Notes under the pieces: model-generated
Told to the model about the DNA's origin: nothing
Databases searched by the model: none
The model's input: only the letters and a program-made list of their open reading frames with translations
Assembly (NCBI RefSeq): GCF_001640805.2
Contig: NC_066852.1
Location: forward strand, 12,240,194-12,304,193
From: Lates calcarifer
Taxonomy: Eukaryota; Chordata; Actinopteri; Centropomidae
DNA: 64,000 nucleotides
Direction: 5' to 3'
Made by a program: the position numbers and the translations under genes
In this document: positions 50,514 to 64,000 of the stretch, piece by piece
Numbering within the stretch: position 1 is the stretch's first letter
How the letters are laid out: each line of letters opens with the position of its first letter

Positions 50514-51195
50514 GATGCTGTCAGAGAGAGGACTAACCAACTGCTGTTATAAGCTCTGGTCCAGTACGTTTAAACTCAAATCCTTCCTGTTTTTAGAGGT
50601 GAGAAGTCACATTTGAAGATGACAAAAATGGGGAAATGCATTTGCATTGTCAGCTTAATACTTTTAATGAAAGTGAGGAAGTTGTAACTAGGTGATCAAT
50701 ACCTTGACTTCTTGACTACATTTTTTTTTTTTTTTGTCAATTTGATGTCATGCATGGTAAGGTGATAGTGGTTGATGTGCAGGGTGTGGAGGTGGTGGGT
50801 GTTATGTTTTACCTCTTCCAGTGACAATTCAACTACATTCTCACTCACTCTCTCATTTCTGCCTGAGTATTATACCTTTTCAAAATCATAATTCCTACTA
50901 TTTCCAAGATATCTAATCAAACCTGCAATTAATTAATGCATTACACTGGGAGTAAATCAGCCACCTCATTAACTGGTGGTGAAAGCTCATTAAAAGATGG
51001 AAATTGTTTGTTATCCCTGTATAACAGGGAATTAACAGATAACTTTGTTGAACGTGTTTACAGAGTGGTGTACATGCAGAGTTTGAGACTGTTTTCACAT
51101 TCATCAGCTGAAAAGACAAAATGTCTCTGTGCTCACCTTAAATCTGAGTTTAAGATATGGATTCTGTGACAATATAAGTTTCAAAGCCAATAATG
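50514..51195. other. Upstream region of TM4SF copy B
   Basis: Noncoding, presumably with the copy B promoter. It holds a T-run near 50722-50737 and no recognised gene. Confidence 0.45.
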
Positions 51196-51857
51196 ATCCA
51201 GATTGATGTGGAAACTAGAAGCCTCCAGTTGTTCATCCTTCCTCTGGTTCTCCCATCTCTGCAGAGGACTTTGAAACTTTCTTAGAGTGCCTTTTGGGTT
51301 CTTGGTCACCTCCCCAACCAAGGCCCTTCTTGCCTGACAATTCAGTTTGACCAAACAGTCAACTCCAGGAAGAGTACTATTGGTTGCAAACTTCTTTTAT
51401 TTCACAATTAATTTTTGAGGTAACTGTATTCCTGGGAACACAGGAAAGTTTAGAAATGGTTTATATATCATATCCCTGATCTTTGCCTTGCCACAGTTTT
51501 ATCACAGAGGTCCATAGAGAGTTGCTTGGACTTCATGGCTTGGTTTTTGTTCTGACATGCAGTGTGAACTGTGGCATCTCACGTGTATAGGTGTGTTCCT
51601 CTCTAAACTATGTCAAGTCAGTCCAGGTGGACTCCAATCAATCCATTCCAATCAATTAAAGCAAACAAGAAGCCTCTGACCACAGCAAAGGGCCCTAATA
51701 TTATATACTTTTGTAAATGAGAGATTTCAGTTTTTTCTGTGTAATACATTTACAAACACGTTTTTAATTGGTCACTGTAGATTACTGATCACAATAAAAA
51801 AGGATAATAAAGAGTGCAAAATGCGAAGGGGTCTGAATACTTCCTGAATCAACTGTA
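51196..51857 (-). mobile_element. Truncated Tc1/mariner DNA transposon relic
   Basis: On the minus strand it begins at 51857 with TA then cagttgattcaggaagtatt, followed by cagacccc, the inverted-repeat style of Tc1-like elements. Next come the family's leader (gagtccacctg near 51630, gccatgaagtcc near 51530) and the start of the transposase coding region. This includes the piece reading gtgaccaagaaccc near 51299 and ggagatgggagaacc-like sequence near 51250. The element stops near 51196, so most of the transposase and the other terminal repeat are missing. Stops and indels make it inactive. Confidence 0.8.
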
Positions 51858-52184
51858 TATTTAAATAATTAATTAAAACAACAACAACTATAAAATCTGT
51901 GTGGAGGAGATTTTTAAATACCATCAGTGTGAACTCCCTGTCAGAGGTATTTGCCTTTAAATATCCACGTGGAAACATAATTTTCCCCACAAAGAGAGGG
52001 TGGTCTAAGTTACTTTTTTAAATGTAGCCGTGGTCTTCCGCACCACAAATACTGCAGGAGGAGATATCAGTCAACTATCCGGGCTGTGTGTACTCTTCGG
52101 CCTGTAAATATTGGGGAATCTTTGAACCACTCCCCCACTAAACGCTACCGAGGATCACTCCTGGTTACAGTTGACCGACCGACT

Positions 52185-55100
52185 ATGGCCACGTCTCCCG
52201 TCAAAGAGTTCCTGGTTACCTATTTAATGCCAGAGAAATGCTACGGGGAGATTTTCATCAACTTTCACTGGCACGGTGAGACTTAAATTTCGGGTCGAGC
52301 GTGGGTGAAATGTTGCGAGGAATCTGCCCAGATGTTACGAAGCATGGAAGAGGGTGGGGTGGAGGGTGGTTGGTGTTTTCGCCCTCTCCCACACAAGAAA
52401 GCAACACTGCCAACTTATGTCGTAACCAAAAACTTTCATGTCCTCAATCATGTCCTCCGTCTGGGCTGTCATATGACTGTTTTACAAAATCCTATTTTAA
52501 TTTTTTTTTTTTTTTTTTTCTTTGGGTGTCTCACTGTGTTGTCCAGAAGGCGTTGGCATAGACCACAGACTGCAGACTTTGATCTGCTGTGGTCTGACTG
52601 TTTTAACATTGTTTATCTGTGTCACAGTGCCGTGCCTAAAGTTTATACTGAACAGAATTGCTGCATTTTGGATCATACTGGACACATTCCTGGGTAAGAT
52701 TTCTCCTCAGCCTTAAACTTACCTGATTTAATCACGTGACAACAGCTGCAGGACATTAACAACCAGCTGACAAAACTCACATGGGAGACTTTTAAAGAAG
52801 ACCATGGGGAAAGGTCATCACTCATCTCATTTCCACTAATGTTTCCTTTCTGTAGAGTGACTGATTAAATCTATTTTTACACAATGGTCAAACTAAGGCT
52901 TGCAGTGCTCTGGAGCTCTGCTGCTGACTACCACGACAAAAAATAGGACAAATGATGATGTCATCAAACAACAGAGTTAAAATGTTGGTCAAAAAGAAAT
53001 GCAGATATTTCCACATTCTCTGGAAATGTAGAGTGAAGTTACTTCCCCTCATTGTGAGTTATAAATAAGAGTTGGTTTCCATTTTACTGACATGGCAACT
53101 AATAGCTTCTCTGTGAATAACTACAACATCTTATTCTTTGTTGTTTACATTTTGATTCAGTATGTTGCTGTTTGTCCAACCACCTTCCAAGTGTTAATGA
53201 GTATGCACCTCTCCCGTCCTCACCTCCTCTGTTGTCTCCCTGCAGCACAGTTACCTCAGGTGCTGAAGATACTGTGGAGAGGAAGTGCAGAGGGCCTGAG
53301 TCTGTCTTCCGTTCTTCTGCAGCTTTATGCTTTCTCATGTCCTGTTGTTTACGCCGTGGCCAAAAACTTCCCACTCTTGTATGTATGTGATAACTGGGTG
53401 TTGTATAAATCGAAGACATTGTCATACACTCAGTGGCTGACCTGTTGCTAAAGTTCCACTTTGATTGAACCAGGTTTGAAACTCCTTGTTGCCATCTTCA
53501 AACCACAGGTGTTACAAGATCAGAGAAATGTTGCTTATGGTTCCTGGTTAGCGTTGATTCACTCGTATCAGACAATGAATCATGAGGTGACATGACAGAT
53601 GTGAGCTCATAATCGTATTGCAAAACTCCTATTAATTTGAGCTGTAGAAACAGTAGACAGCTGGGATAAACAAGCACTGTTGTAATTCCTCCAGCATTAA
53701 GTTTTGGTGATCATGATTAACTCTAGCTGAGCCGTCTTCTACTCAATCACCTATTCTCTTGAAGATGCCTTGCCCCTTTCCTCCAACATCTCTCATCAGT
53801 GTGGGGATTTTTGTCCTCAGGGCAGCAGCCGATTGATTTTTGTCCATTGCTCCGTTCTCCATTTCCATGATGCTGGAAATGACACCAATGTTAATAACAT
53901 GTTTAAGCTTAAACCGCATTCACCAGTTGTTTACTTAGCTTACTCATGCCTTATGAATGTGTGACTCACTGTCTGTGGAAGTAAGCTATTTGCACAAACC
54001 TCTGGATGGCCATCCATTCAGTTAAATGTATAAAAGATTAATCCCACTGTCCTCATCACAAGTTTAAAGACAATGAGTCCATTACTGTCCATGTACAGAT
54101 TTCAGTCTCTGAGTAGAGTAGTTTTCTGTTTTGCAGCTGACAGCATGCTACCTCTTATCATACATGTGCACTTAAACTTGTTTTGCTTGTACTGCTCCAC
54201 AGTGCCTGGGCTGAGAGACTCTTCATGGTGGCCCAGACAGCTGCGATTGTCTTCCTCATCCTGCATTATCGTGGAAATACTCTCAAAGGTTAGCAAACAT
54301 ATCTGCAAAATACACATTACAAATAATAGTTTCAGGGATTTTACATGAGAAGACCAAAATCAACAATGCTGTTAGTCCCTCTCTCAACTTCCCAATGGCT
54401 CTTAGCCCTTAAGCCCATTTGTTCATACTGAGGAGCTAAAAGTTTAAACAGCTAACAAATATTTTCATTTTTATAAATGCAGTAATTTCCAGCTGGGCAA
54501 GTTTTTAGCAATCATTATTCAAATAGGCATAAACAGTGCATTTCTTGTTGTGGATTAATGCACATTTGGTGCTCTAGGGACTATATACAGGGGCAGGATG
54601 GCATAAGTGGAACTGACTTAAATCAGTTTTCATTATTATTTTCATCTCTCAGTGAATCAGTCTGGCTGACATTTGTTGTTTTTAAATGTCCTCTAGAAAG
54701 GGCTATACAAATAAACTTGATTATACCTAACCAGTGGTGAAAAAAGGTTTTATGTTGAGAGTGGATTCAGATAACAGATTCAGATAACTGCTGCTGTTTG
54801 GCAGCAGTTACAATGTGCCACATACAGGCAAGCACTCAGTTTCAGTCATGATTTCCACAAACCACTCGCTCTGACGATTTCTTTTGGTACATGTCAGTAC
54901 TTTGGTTAAATTTAGGAAGTGAGAAACTATGGTGCATTATATTCAGGCCAAACTACCTACTAGCTTTTGTTTTGTAAAAAGGCTTAGAAAGCACAGATGA
55001 AGAACATGTTTAGTGAATAAAATATCAGGTTGTTGCAATAGTGACTATTTCAATAATTTTGCCCAGAGTATCCAGCATGGAACATATTATATCTGCGTAA

Positions 55101-55976
55101 CTGAAGGAAATCCTAGTTGTGTGGTCATGCTGCCATTCCTCTCATTCTTTATCAGCTAACAACAGAGTTTCTTGTAATTTCACACAGTCTTCCATCTTTT
55201 GGTCAGTGAGTTCCTGGAGCACCACCCCGTGGTGTTTCAGAAACCTTTCACAGTAACCTTGCAATTATAACACTGCTCTTTAAACACATTGATAGAGAGC
55301 TGTTTTATTTCAGATGGCTTTTTAAATAACTACTGATTTAAGTAGTTATCAGTATATTACTGTTTTATGTTTATGTGGCAGGAATGCTGTTCCTCTTGGC
55401 TTACGGCGGTGTAATGTTCCTCCTGGGCTCCTACGCAGCCGCAGCAGTCGTCTCAGTGATGGAGGCCTCCAGTTTGGCAGCGTTAATTGCAAGCAAGGTA
55501 ACAAATCAGTGGCCCATCTTATTTGTACGGCTCAATTTCTGAGCTGTTCTATGATTAATAAGGCCCGTGAATATGTGAAATTTATCAGAAGAGAGTGAAC
55601 TTATGGGTTGGGTTTGTTGTTTCCAGGTTCTCCAGGCTGGAACTAACTACCGTAATGGCCACACGGGCCAGCTGTCCACTCTGTCTGTGTTACTAACGTG
55701 GGCAGGATCTCTGGGTGTTGGCTTTGTTACTCTACAGGTATGCAGCCAGGAACTACACACTACCATAAACACAGCTGCACAACTGCATATACCACACTAC
55801 TCTAATCTGTTACTGTTTCTTTTACTTACTGAGATTGTTTCAAACATTGTGTGTAGGAGACAGGGAGCTCGCTGGCCACTCTGTCACACGTACTCTCGGC
55901 ATCTCTCAGCTGTGTCCTCCTGGCCCAGGTCCTCTGCTACAAGAGCTGCACCACCACTAAAAAGAAGAGTGAGTAG
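52185..55976 (+). CDS. mpdu1: Mannose-P-dolichol utilization defect 1 protein (Lec35)
   Basis: Endoplasmic-reticulum membrane protein of the PQ-loop family, needed for use of dolichol-phosphate-mannose and -glucose in N-glycan, GPI-anchor and related synthesis. Exons: 52185-52275, 52628-52693, 53246-53378, 54203-54288, 55382-55497, 55627-55737, 55857-55976. All phases join, giving 240 aa (human about 247). Start MATSPVKEF has a fair context (gactATGG). The family block LLPEKCY appears here as LMPEKCY. The first PQ loop is LPQVLKILWRGSAEGLS, the middle block is ILHYRGNTLKGM, and the second loop region is TNYRNGHTGQLS. The tail is lysine-rich (TTKKKSE). About seven hydrophobic segments fit the family. 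It lies head-away from the TM4SF pair. No damage seen. Confidence 0.95.
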
Positions 55977-56360
55977 AGGTGGCCGATGGGGACAACTGAA
56001 CTCTTACATCATCCGCTCTACCGTTTAAGAAATACTTTGTTATTCTGTGCCAGATGTTGACATATCAATAACTCAAATAATTCTCTGAAGAAGCAGTAAA
56101 TGTTTACAGTATCTTTATGTGCGAATATGCCTGTGAATGTGTTATGTACTGTGTGTCTGTGTAAATGAGAACTCTATCTGTCATGCTGTTTGATAGCCTT
56201 GTGCATTTTAATTTTTTTTCTTGTGTGCATGTTTTGCAGTTAGTTTCCTACTATTGCAAGACAAGGGTATAAAAAATGTTTGTCGCCATCTAGTGATGTA
56301 AATAAGAATTTCTTCACTCTCAGGAGAAATGCAATTCAGTGGTAGCAGCTGGGGACTCAA

Positions 56361-56366
56361 AATAAA
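56361..56366 (+). other. Likely mpdu1 polyadenylation signal
   Basis: AATAAA about 385 bases after the mpdu1 stop, the first canonical signal downstream on this strand that I see. Confidence 0.5.
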
Positions 56367-59300
56367 TCATTTCTTGGGGATATTTAAAGTGTCCCAGTGG
56401 CTCTGTTACTGTTTGTTGTCAGTTTGGGTTCTCATACATTTTCAGAAGTGAAAGTTAAAAGTTGCTTTCATTCCAAATACAAACTGACTGAGCATCCACA
56501 TCTGGGCAATCAAGTTGCCAAACCTTTCTTCAAAACCAAGACTTTCACCAGTCAGAGTCATTTCTGATGAACATGCAGTCTTTAAAACAGGAGTGTGAAG
56601 CACAGTCATGAGCAAACACACAAGCTTCAGTCAGATCAGGATCATTACAAAGGGTCATTAATTAGTCCTCCATATGGTTGAAGGAACATCCAGTCTGATC
56701 TGCTGTCCATACTGCAGTCTGAGAAAATGTCCATGTCAACCCCATAATAATAACTGGTTTTCCCAGTTGGATAAGTGGAATTTCTGTGGAAACTTCTGGT
56801 TCTTCTATTTGGCATCATATTGTGAGTCATTATTCCTTTATTCCATCATTTTTAGAAAATGAACCATTAAGTACACCAACTTTATGTTTTTCACTTCAAT
56901 AACACTGTCACCAAGTTGCTATTCACTTTTTCATTTATAACATTATTTTCCAGGTTCACTGAGCAGGATGACCCAAGCCCTGTTTCCTCCTCCCTCAGGC
57001 GTTTACATACAGCACAACTTTGCACTGTCAGATACTGGGCAGCTCACTGAAGCAAGTCGGAGGTTAAGTTTCTGCTTGAGGGCATATTTACGGATGTGTG
57101 TTAGTCAGTAATTTCTCCACTTAGATTTTTCTTCTGGGTCTGAGATTGAACATTATCAACCTTGAAGTCACAAAATGAGGGTAATTAAGGGGAATCTAGT
57201 AAATCAAGTCAAAGCTGATGATTAAAATGATACTTTTTACCAACACGTAGGATTTGGAATACCCTGGAACCATCTGATGTTAGATTTCTTTCTAAGCACC
57301 AGCTCTGGGTGTAAGAACCTTTTCATGACTGAGCCCTCTGGACTGGCCTCTGAGTTTCAAGTATTTCCAGCCACTGTGAACAAAATGTCCACTGTTGCTC
57401 AATAACAGTCCAGACGTGTGCAGGAGCTCTGCCAACACCCAATCAAGTGACCGTGGCTGCCCAGGTGCAACAAAGACACATTAACCTTGTTTGTCTTGGC
57501 TGATACTTGTTGCTATCAAACTGAACTCAACAACACATGTGGTGTTTTATAGTCACATATCATGGATTTTCTTACTTAAACACCTCTTGAACTGTACTGT
57601 GAACTACACTTAACAATGCTGTGAATTATCGTCTCAGAACTCTCAGTAATAAAATAAAGAGTTGCCACAAAAAACAGGTATTTGTACTTGAAAGCTACAG
57701 AATTAACACAACAGTCACCTTCAGTCACCTTTATGTCAGGACTGGAAAAAGTGTTTGTTATCTGTTTATATATAAATTCTGCCCCCATCCCCCCCGGGAG
57801 TCATGTTACAAATCAGGCTATTACTGTACGTTGATTATGTTTGCAGTATGACACAGCTGACTTTGTGAATGACACTTTTAGTCATACAAATAGCACTGAG
57901 TTTTATAACTGCCACTGCCAGTTTGCCACTGCAGCACTGGACATGCCAAGCGTTGTACACAAAGAAAATCCTGTCGTTGTGCAAGATGATTAATGTGTCC
58001 AAGTATGGATTCTGCTTTGAATAATTAGATTTTTAGCCACACTGTACTTTGTGTTTAGTACTGATTCGCAAATAACATGCAACACTAAAGTGAGCATGGA
58101 AAACATTTACCAGCTAAACATGCATGTGTTAGCATGCTGATGTCAGCATATATCTCAAAGCACCACTGTGACAAACAGAGCCTCACAGAGTCGCTAGAGT
58201 TCTTGTTTCATGTCTGGTCAGTACTCTCTGGTCTGGTCAGTGGTCTTGACATCACATGAGGTCACATGATAAATGCATCATGAGTGTGAAAACACACTTT
58301 CTATTCTCTTAATTTCATCAGCTGGTGGGGAAATTCACTGATTGGGTTATTTTGAATGTAGTGATAGGAAGATTATCCTAATTCTTGGAAACCTGATGAG
58401 GAAATGAACCCATGTCACCCACTGCTGAGTGCACAACACTAGCAGTAAAGGCTGAGTATGATATGATTTTTTATCTTGTGTGTAATTCAGCCAATACAAA
58501 ACAAGTAACATCACAATGTCCGTGACTAAAAAGTCTGATCATTTATTTTCTCCTCATCTCCATTACACAGAAATACTGGCTGCCCATAACAGGAAATGCA
58601 TGTTGTTACACATTCATGAAACATTATCAAGCAGCGGTATGTAACATTCACTGATACTGCTCAAGTCTTAGGACAACTGTCAAAACATTTTATGATACAG
58701 TACACAAGTCAGTAAAGACTTTACACTGGAACCACCTGCAACAGAGTCGAGCAACTTCCAACCCAAAGTATCAAAACTATATTTAGCATCTTTTTATCAT
58801 CATCAGTCCCTCTCCACATTAATTTTCAATATTTTAATTCTTCAGGATCCTAAATTACATAAACTAGCCAGTAACTGTTCAGTGTGTAGACATTGTAGAG
58901 CTTTCAATTCAATTCACAGCATAAATGACCAGGACAAAAATGGCTTTGTCACAATGGCATGGCTAAGAGTTAGCTGAGGAGTGTGAGAGAAGTGAAGAGA
59001 GCGAGGACGTTTTACTGCATAAAACAAAAAACAATTAGTGGTTTTTATTTCAAGGATTCGTCAGCCAGTCTAGTTTGGTGTTTTTAGCACTCTTTGGTGT
59101 CTGAACCACCAAAATGTCTTCAGCTGGCTTGATGTGAACTTGACAAATGGCACAATGTTTGGCACAAAGTTTTGTTCAACAGGGATCATTTCTGGTCAGA
59201 CTTGCTTGAGCTATTATTTCAAACATAACTTCCATAGTCTAATAATATGGTCCAGGAAAGGCAGTTATAGTATGATCCACCATAATCATGTTAACTGTTC

Positions 59301-62300
59301 TGTCAGTGTATGAAATATACAGTACAGCTGATACTTCAGTAGCATCCTTGTCCATTCATTTTACCCTACAAGATAAATCTGAACAAACATAAGAAAACCC
59401 CATGATTAACCATATACAGTGTTAAAAATACAAATGAGTTTCATTACATTGAGAAGACAAAGTCGCTTCAAAAATATAAAATGGCAACTCTTGCTGTAGA
59501 AATATTCTTCATATAAGAAAACCAAAGGTTCAACTTCATGATACAAATAAACTCAAGTAACATTAGTCTCCTTTCTTCTGTTATGGAAATTGAGATGACA
59601 GATATGTGTTCCTCTAGCTACAGTGCATTTACTGCATGTGCCATGACAGACACATTGTGCTGTCATGTCAAAAGATGCTCTATTGAAATCACTAATAACT
59701 AATAATGAATTATTAAATTCTTGAGATCTTGCAGAGTATCGTTCAACTTTATGAAGAAAACATCCAATCTGGCTCACACATTAGAGAGTTCAAAATGTTA
59801 CCAACATTATCCAGTCACGGTCAGTCTGACTAATAAACTGCACAGGCTTCACAAAACTGTAAGTAACTGCTCACTGGTGCAGCAGAAACTATAATGGTTT
59901 GGTGCTTTTGTAAGAAAAAACAAGTGAGCTGCTGGAGTCAGGGGAATGACCTTTTCAAACTGTGAGGAAAAACTGACTCACTGGACCCTGGTGAATATTT
60001 TCATTTCTGTCAATACCTACATATTTTAAAGGTGTCAGTGAGGATTCATTTTAGTATTGCACAACAAAAACTCATAATTATAATGTGTGTCAATCCTAAT
60101 AAATAACAAATAATAAGTAGTTAAAAAGCAAATATTAATGACTGATGGCAGTGCTGAAATATATAATTCTTTAAATAGCTGACAAAAAGTTTTCAAAAGT
60201 TTAGCATTGCTTAAGTATAAATCTTAATTTTATTCTTGATGAATGATTAAGGCACACCATTTTATGACTAGCAGTTTGTCTAAACACATACTGTAAGCAT
60301 TTAGATTTTGTAACTGAAGATGAATGAGTTTGAACATTTTTAAACAACAGAAACAGTGCTGACACGCTGGCCTTGGTATGACCCTATATAGAGGTCTGAC
60401 ACAGGGTGTTTAAAAACAAGCAAAAGGAGTCAGCAGTTCGGACACTAATTAAAATGATGATGCCATGTAGCACATAAACGATGAAGAACGATGAATCAAC
60501 TAATTTAGTTTATAACAGCTGTAACAGTTAATCTGGTTATTTGAGGCACGTACATTCATGGAGAGCTGGAAAACACAATTTTATTACAGTTATTGCAGAG
60601 TTACCATGGAATCAGGTATTTTCCTTTTTTACTTTTACTGTATCTATTTATTGTGGGTATTTTTATTGCACTGTATGGATTTTAGAAAGCCAGTCCAAGC
60701 ATAACTGATTAGGCCAGGCTATACTGAAGTGCTGTAGGACATTTGTCTATTTACTTGTGTCTCTATAAAAACAAACAATACAAATAAATAAATCATTTTC
60801 ACAATGATGATGTTCTGAACTGCTTTTGTACACACGTCACTATAGTGTTCTCTGGTCAGAATGATGGATATGCACAATATTCACTAATAAATACAGCTCA
60901 ATTTAAAAGTTAGAAATTATTATTGTGCAGAAAATCATAGAAGACCGTGGAGATGGTCTTTGTGAGTGGATACTGAGAGAAATTTAGCTGCATGTTAAAA
61001 TGACATAAGCTTGATATATTCAAATTTTTGCCAATAAAGAGCAAAAGATTCATTTCTGTGCTACGTTATGTTATCAATGACTAATGAAAATGTAAAAACA
61101 GGTACAGTACTGTGCTGTATTTCTTTTCAGAAAAGACACTTTACTTTCACTTTTTATTTATTTAATGCACTGGCTTGTTTTGTTGAATATCACAGAACCC
61201 TAAAGGCATATTCAGCAAACTTCCTCAAAAGTTTATTTCCTTTCAGGCTGTTTTAGCAATTTCACTTGACATAGGCAGGCATAATGTTTGGTTTATATGA
61301 GGTCCAAACTATTTCCTTAAGTACAGATTTTTCTTCCTCAGTACACAAAGTCTTTGTCTAAGAGCTGCCTCTTATTCTGTATCTTATACATTTTCTATCT
61401 TTGGAAACTCTCCACTAGAACTAAAGTTCTAGTGGAGAGTTTGGGTTTGAACAAATTTTGGTTTTACAACAACAGTCTGTGCTGACGGGCTCACCCTCAG
61501 TGATCGGTGAGCAGGTCTTCTTTGACTTTAACAACACTTGTTACCTTGAAGGCAAAGCTGCTCACAGGAAATCCCTCATCCACAGAATTCGTACTTCTGT
61601 TGCCATATTATACGCTGCATTGCCTCCTGCCAATACAAAGCTGTCGCAGGTCATTTTTGTTCACCTGTGCTACTTCTATACACATCTGATGAGACTGTAT
61701 CACCATGCCAACATTATCTGTTTCCCTTTGAGTATACTAATTTACTCTATTGCCTATGTTAACAAAGCTTGAAGCAGCTGCCACCTGGCCAATTTGCACC
61801 AGTCATTTCATATTAGAGTTTATGTGCCACTGTTGTGGCTGTTGGCACAATCTGTTTATTTTCTCAAACAGTGAGCCATATTTGATGCTTTCTCCAGAAG
61901 GTACACGGTTGTTCCCAGCGCAGATTGTTTTATATTTTTTGGAATGATGTAACTGAAGAGTTTAAGAGCTGTAAAAGTGATGTTTTACCCAGCAAATGTA
62001 TTTACCCCAGTGGACATACAGTATACTGTATATGAATTATATTGTGTTATCCTCTAAATTCCTGTGTAGATTATCATCATCATCTGAGCACATGTTAGCA
62101 AGACTATTCCAAGTGCATCCCAACTCCTGACAACATGCTCCCCTTCCTCCCTGATACATTTTGACTGTACTGATGTATTTTCTTATTGGAGTGTAAAATG
62201 TTACCTTTGCTCTTTTCCCATTAAGAAAGGAGAGCATCTCATAAACTCATTAAATGAGGACTCATTTAACCTATGCACTGAGCTTAATGAGTTACCCATT

Positions 62301-62323
62301 TTCCAGTCTCCTTGTCCCAGGTG
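56367..62323. other. Gene-poor spacer between mpdu1 and the SLC25A35-like gene
   Basis: About 6 kb without a recognised exon. The right part may hold the 3' UTR of the minus-strand carrier; plus-strand TTTATT at 61855-61860 is a candidate polyadenylation signal for it. A perfect 18-bp inverted repeat lies at 61405-61442. No transposon was recognised, though unclassified repeats may be present. Confidence 0.4.
61405..61442. repeat. Perfect 18-bp inverted repeat with 2-base loop
   Basis: Left arm 61405-61422 (starts aaactctccac) and right arm 61425-61442 (ends gtggagagttt) are exact reverse complements around the bases aa. The symmetry breaks sharply at both ends. It lies about 0.9 kb beyond the carrier stop, so it may be transcribed in that 3' UTR and would fold into a strong hairpin. 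It could also be a small transposon footprint. It is too short and tight-looped for a usual microRNA precursor. Confidence 0.9.

Positions 62324-64000
<1,677 letters not shown>

Noticed and set aside
52301..52716. Plus-strand frames of 86 and 130 codons overlapping mpdu1
   Set aside because: They lie mostly in the first mpdu1 intron and cross a poly-T run; only 52628-52693 is a real exon, in the correct frame.

Overview
This is vertebrate nuclear DNA, most likely from a ray-finned (teleost, probably percomorph) fish. The genes are split into many short exons with GT/AG borders. The intergenic DNA is AT-rich, and there are Tc1/mariner, hAT and LINE relics plus TA, GA and CA microsatellites. 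The gene products match vertebrate proteins throughout. No prokaryotic features are present.

Layout. 0-5 kb: repeats, namely two direct copies of a ~0.6 kb sequence around a decayed reverse-transcriptase fragment, and one possible first exon on the minus strand. 6.4-14.4 kb (+): an 18-exon photoreceptor membrane guanylate cyclase, best called gucy2d. 19.5-24.5 kb (+): an insulin-receptor-substrate (IRS) gene with a PH exon and a large PTB/tail exon; its last few codons lie on a downstream exon that I can only suggest. 24.5-35.4 kb: gene-poor DNA. 35.4-38.0 kb: a decayed LINE with ORF1 zinc-knuckle, RT and RNase H traces. 38.15-38.35 kb: a small hAT element with a perfect 8-bp target duplication. 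40.3-43.1 kb (+): slc25a15, the mitochondrial ornithine carrier. 44.8-50.5 kb (-): two tandem L6-family (TM4SF5-like) four-TM genes with matching exon structures. 51.2-51.86 kb: a truncated Tc1/mariner relic. 52.2-56.0 kb (+): mpdu1. 62.3-63.2 kb (-): the last two exons of an SLC25A34/35-type carrier whose 5' part lies beyond the right edge.

The genes do not form one pathway. They cover visual cGMP synthesis, insulin/IGF signalling, the urea-cycle ornithine shuttle, L6 membrane proteins, dolichol-linked glycosylation and a mitochondrial carrier. What links them is linkage itself. From memory, GUCY2D, MPDU1, SLC25A35 and TM4SF5 all lie on human 17p13. The IRS gene next to gucy2d parallels the human X pair IRS4-GUCY2F, so an ancestral GUCY2-IRS linkage older than the vertebrate genome duplications is plausible.

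Exon borders were placed by eye from reading frame, splice sites and remembered family sequences. No alignment or database search was run. I found no convincing new biological system. The best leads are the IRS-gucy2d linkage, the unusual IRS tail, the duplicated near-identical 150-bp core at the left end, and several perfect palindromes.
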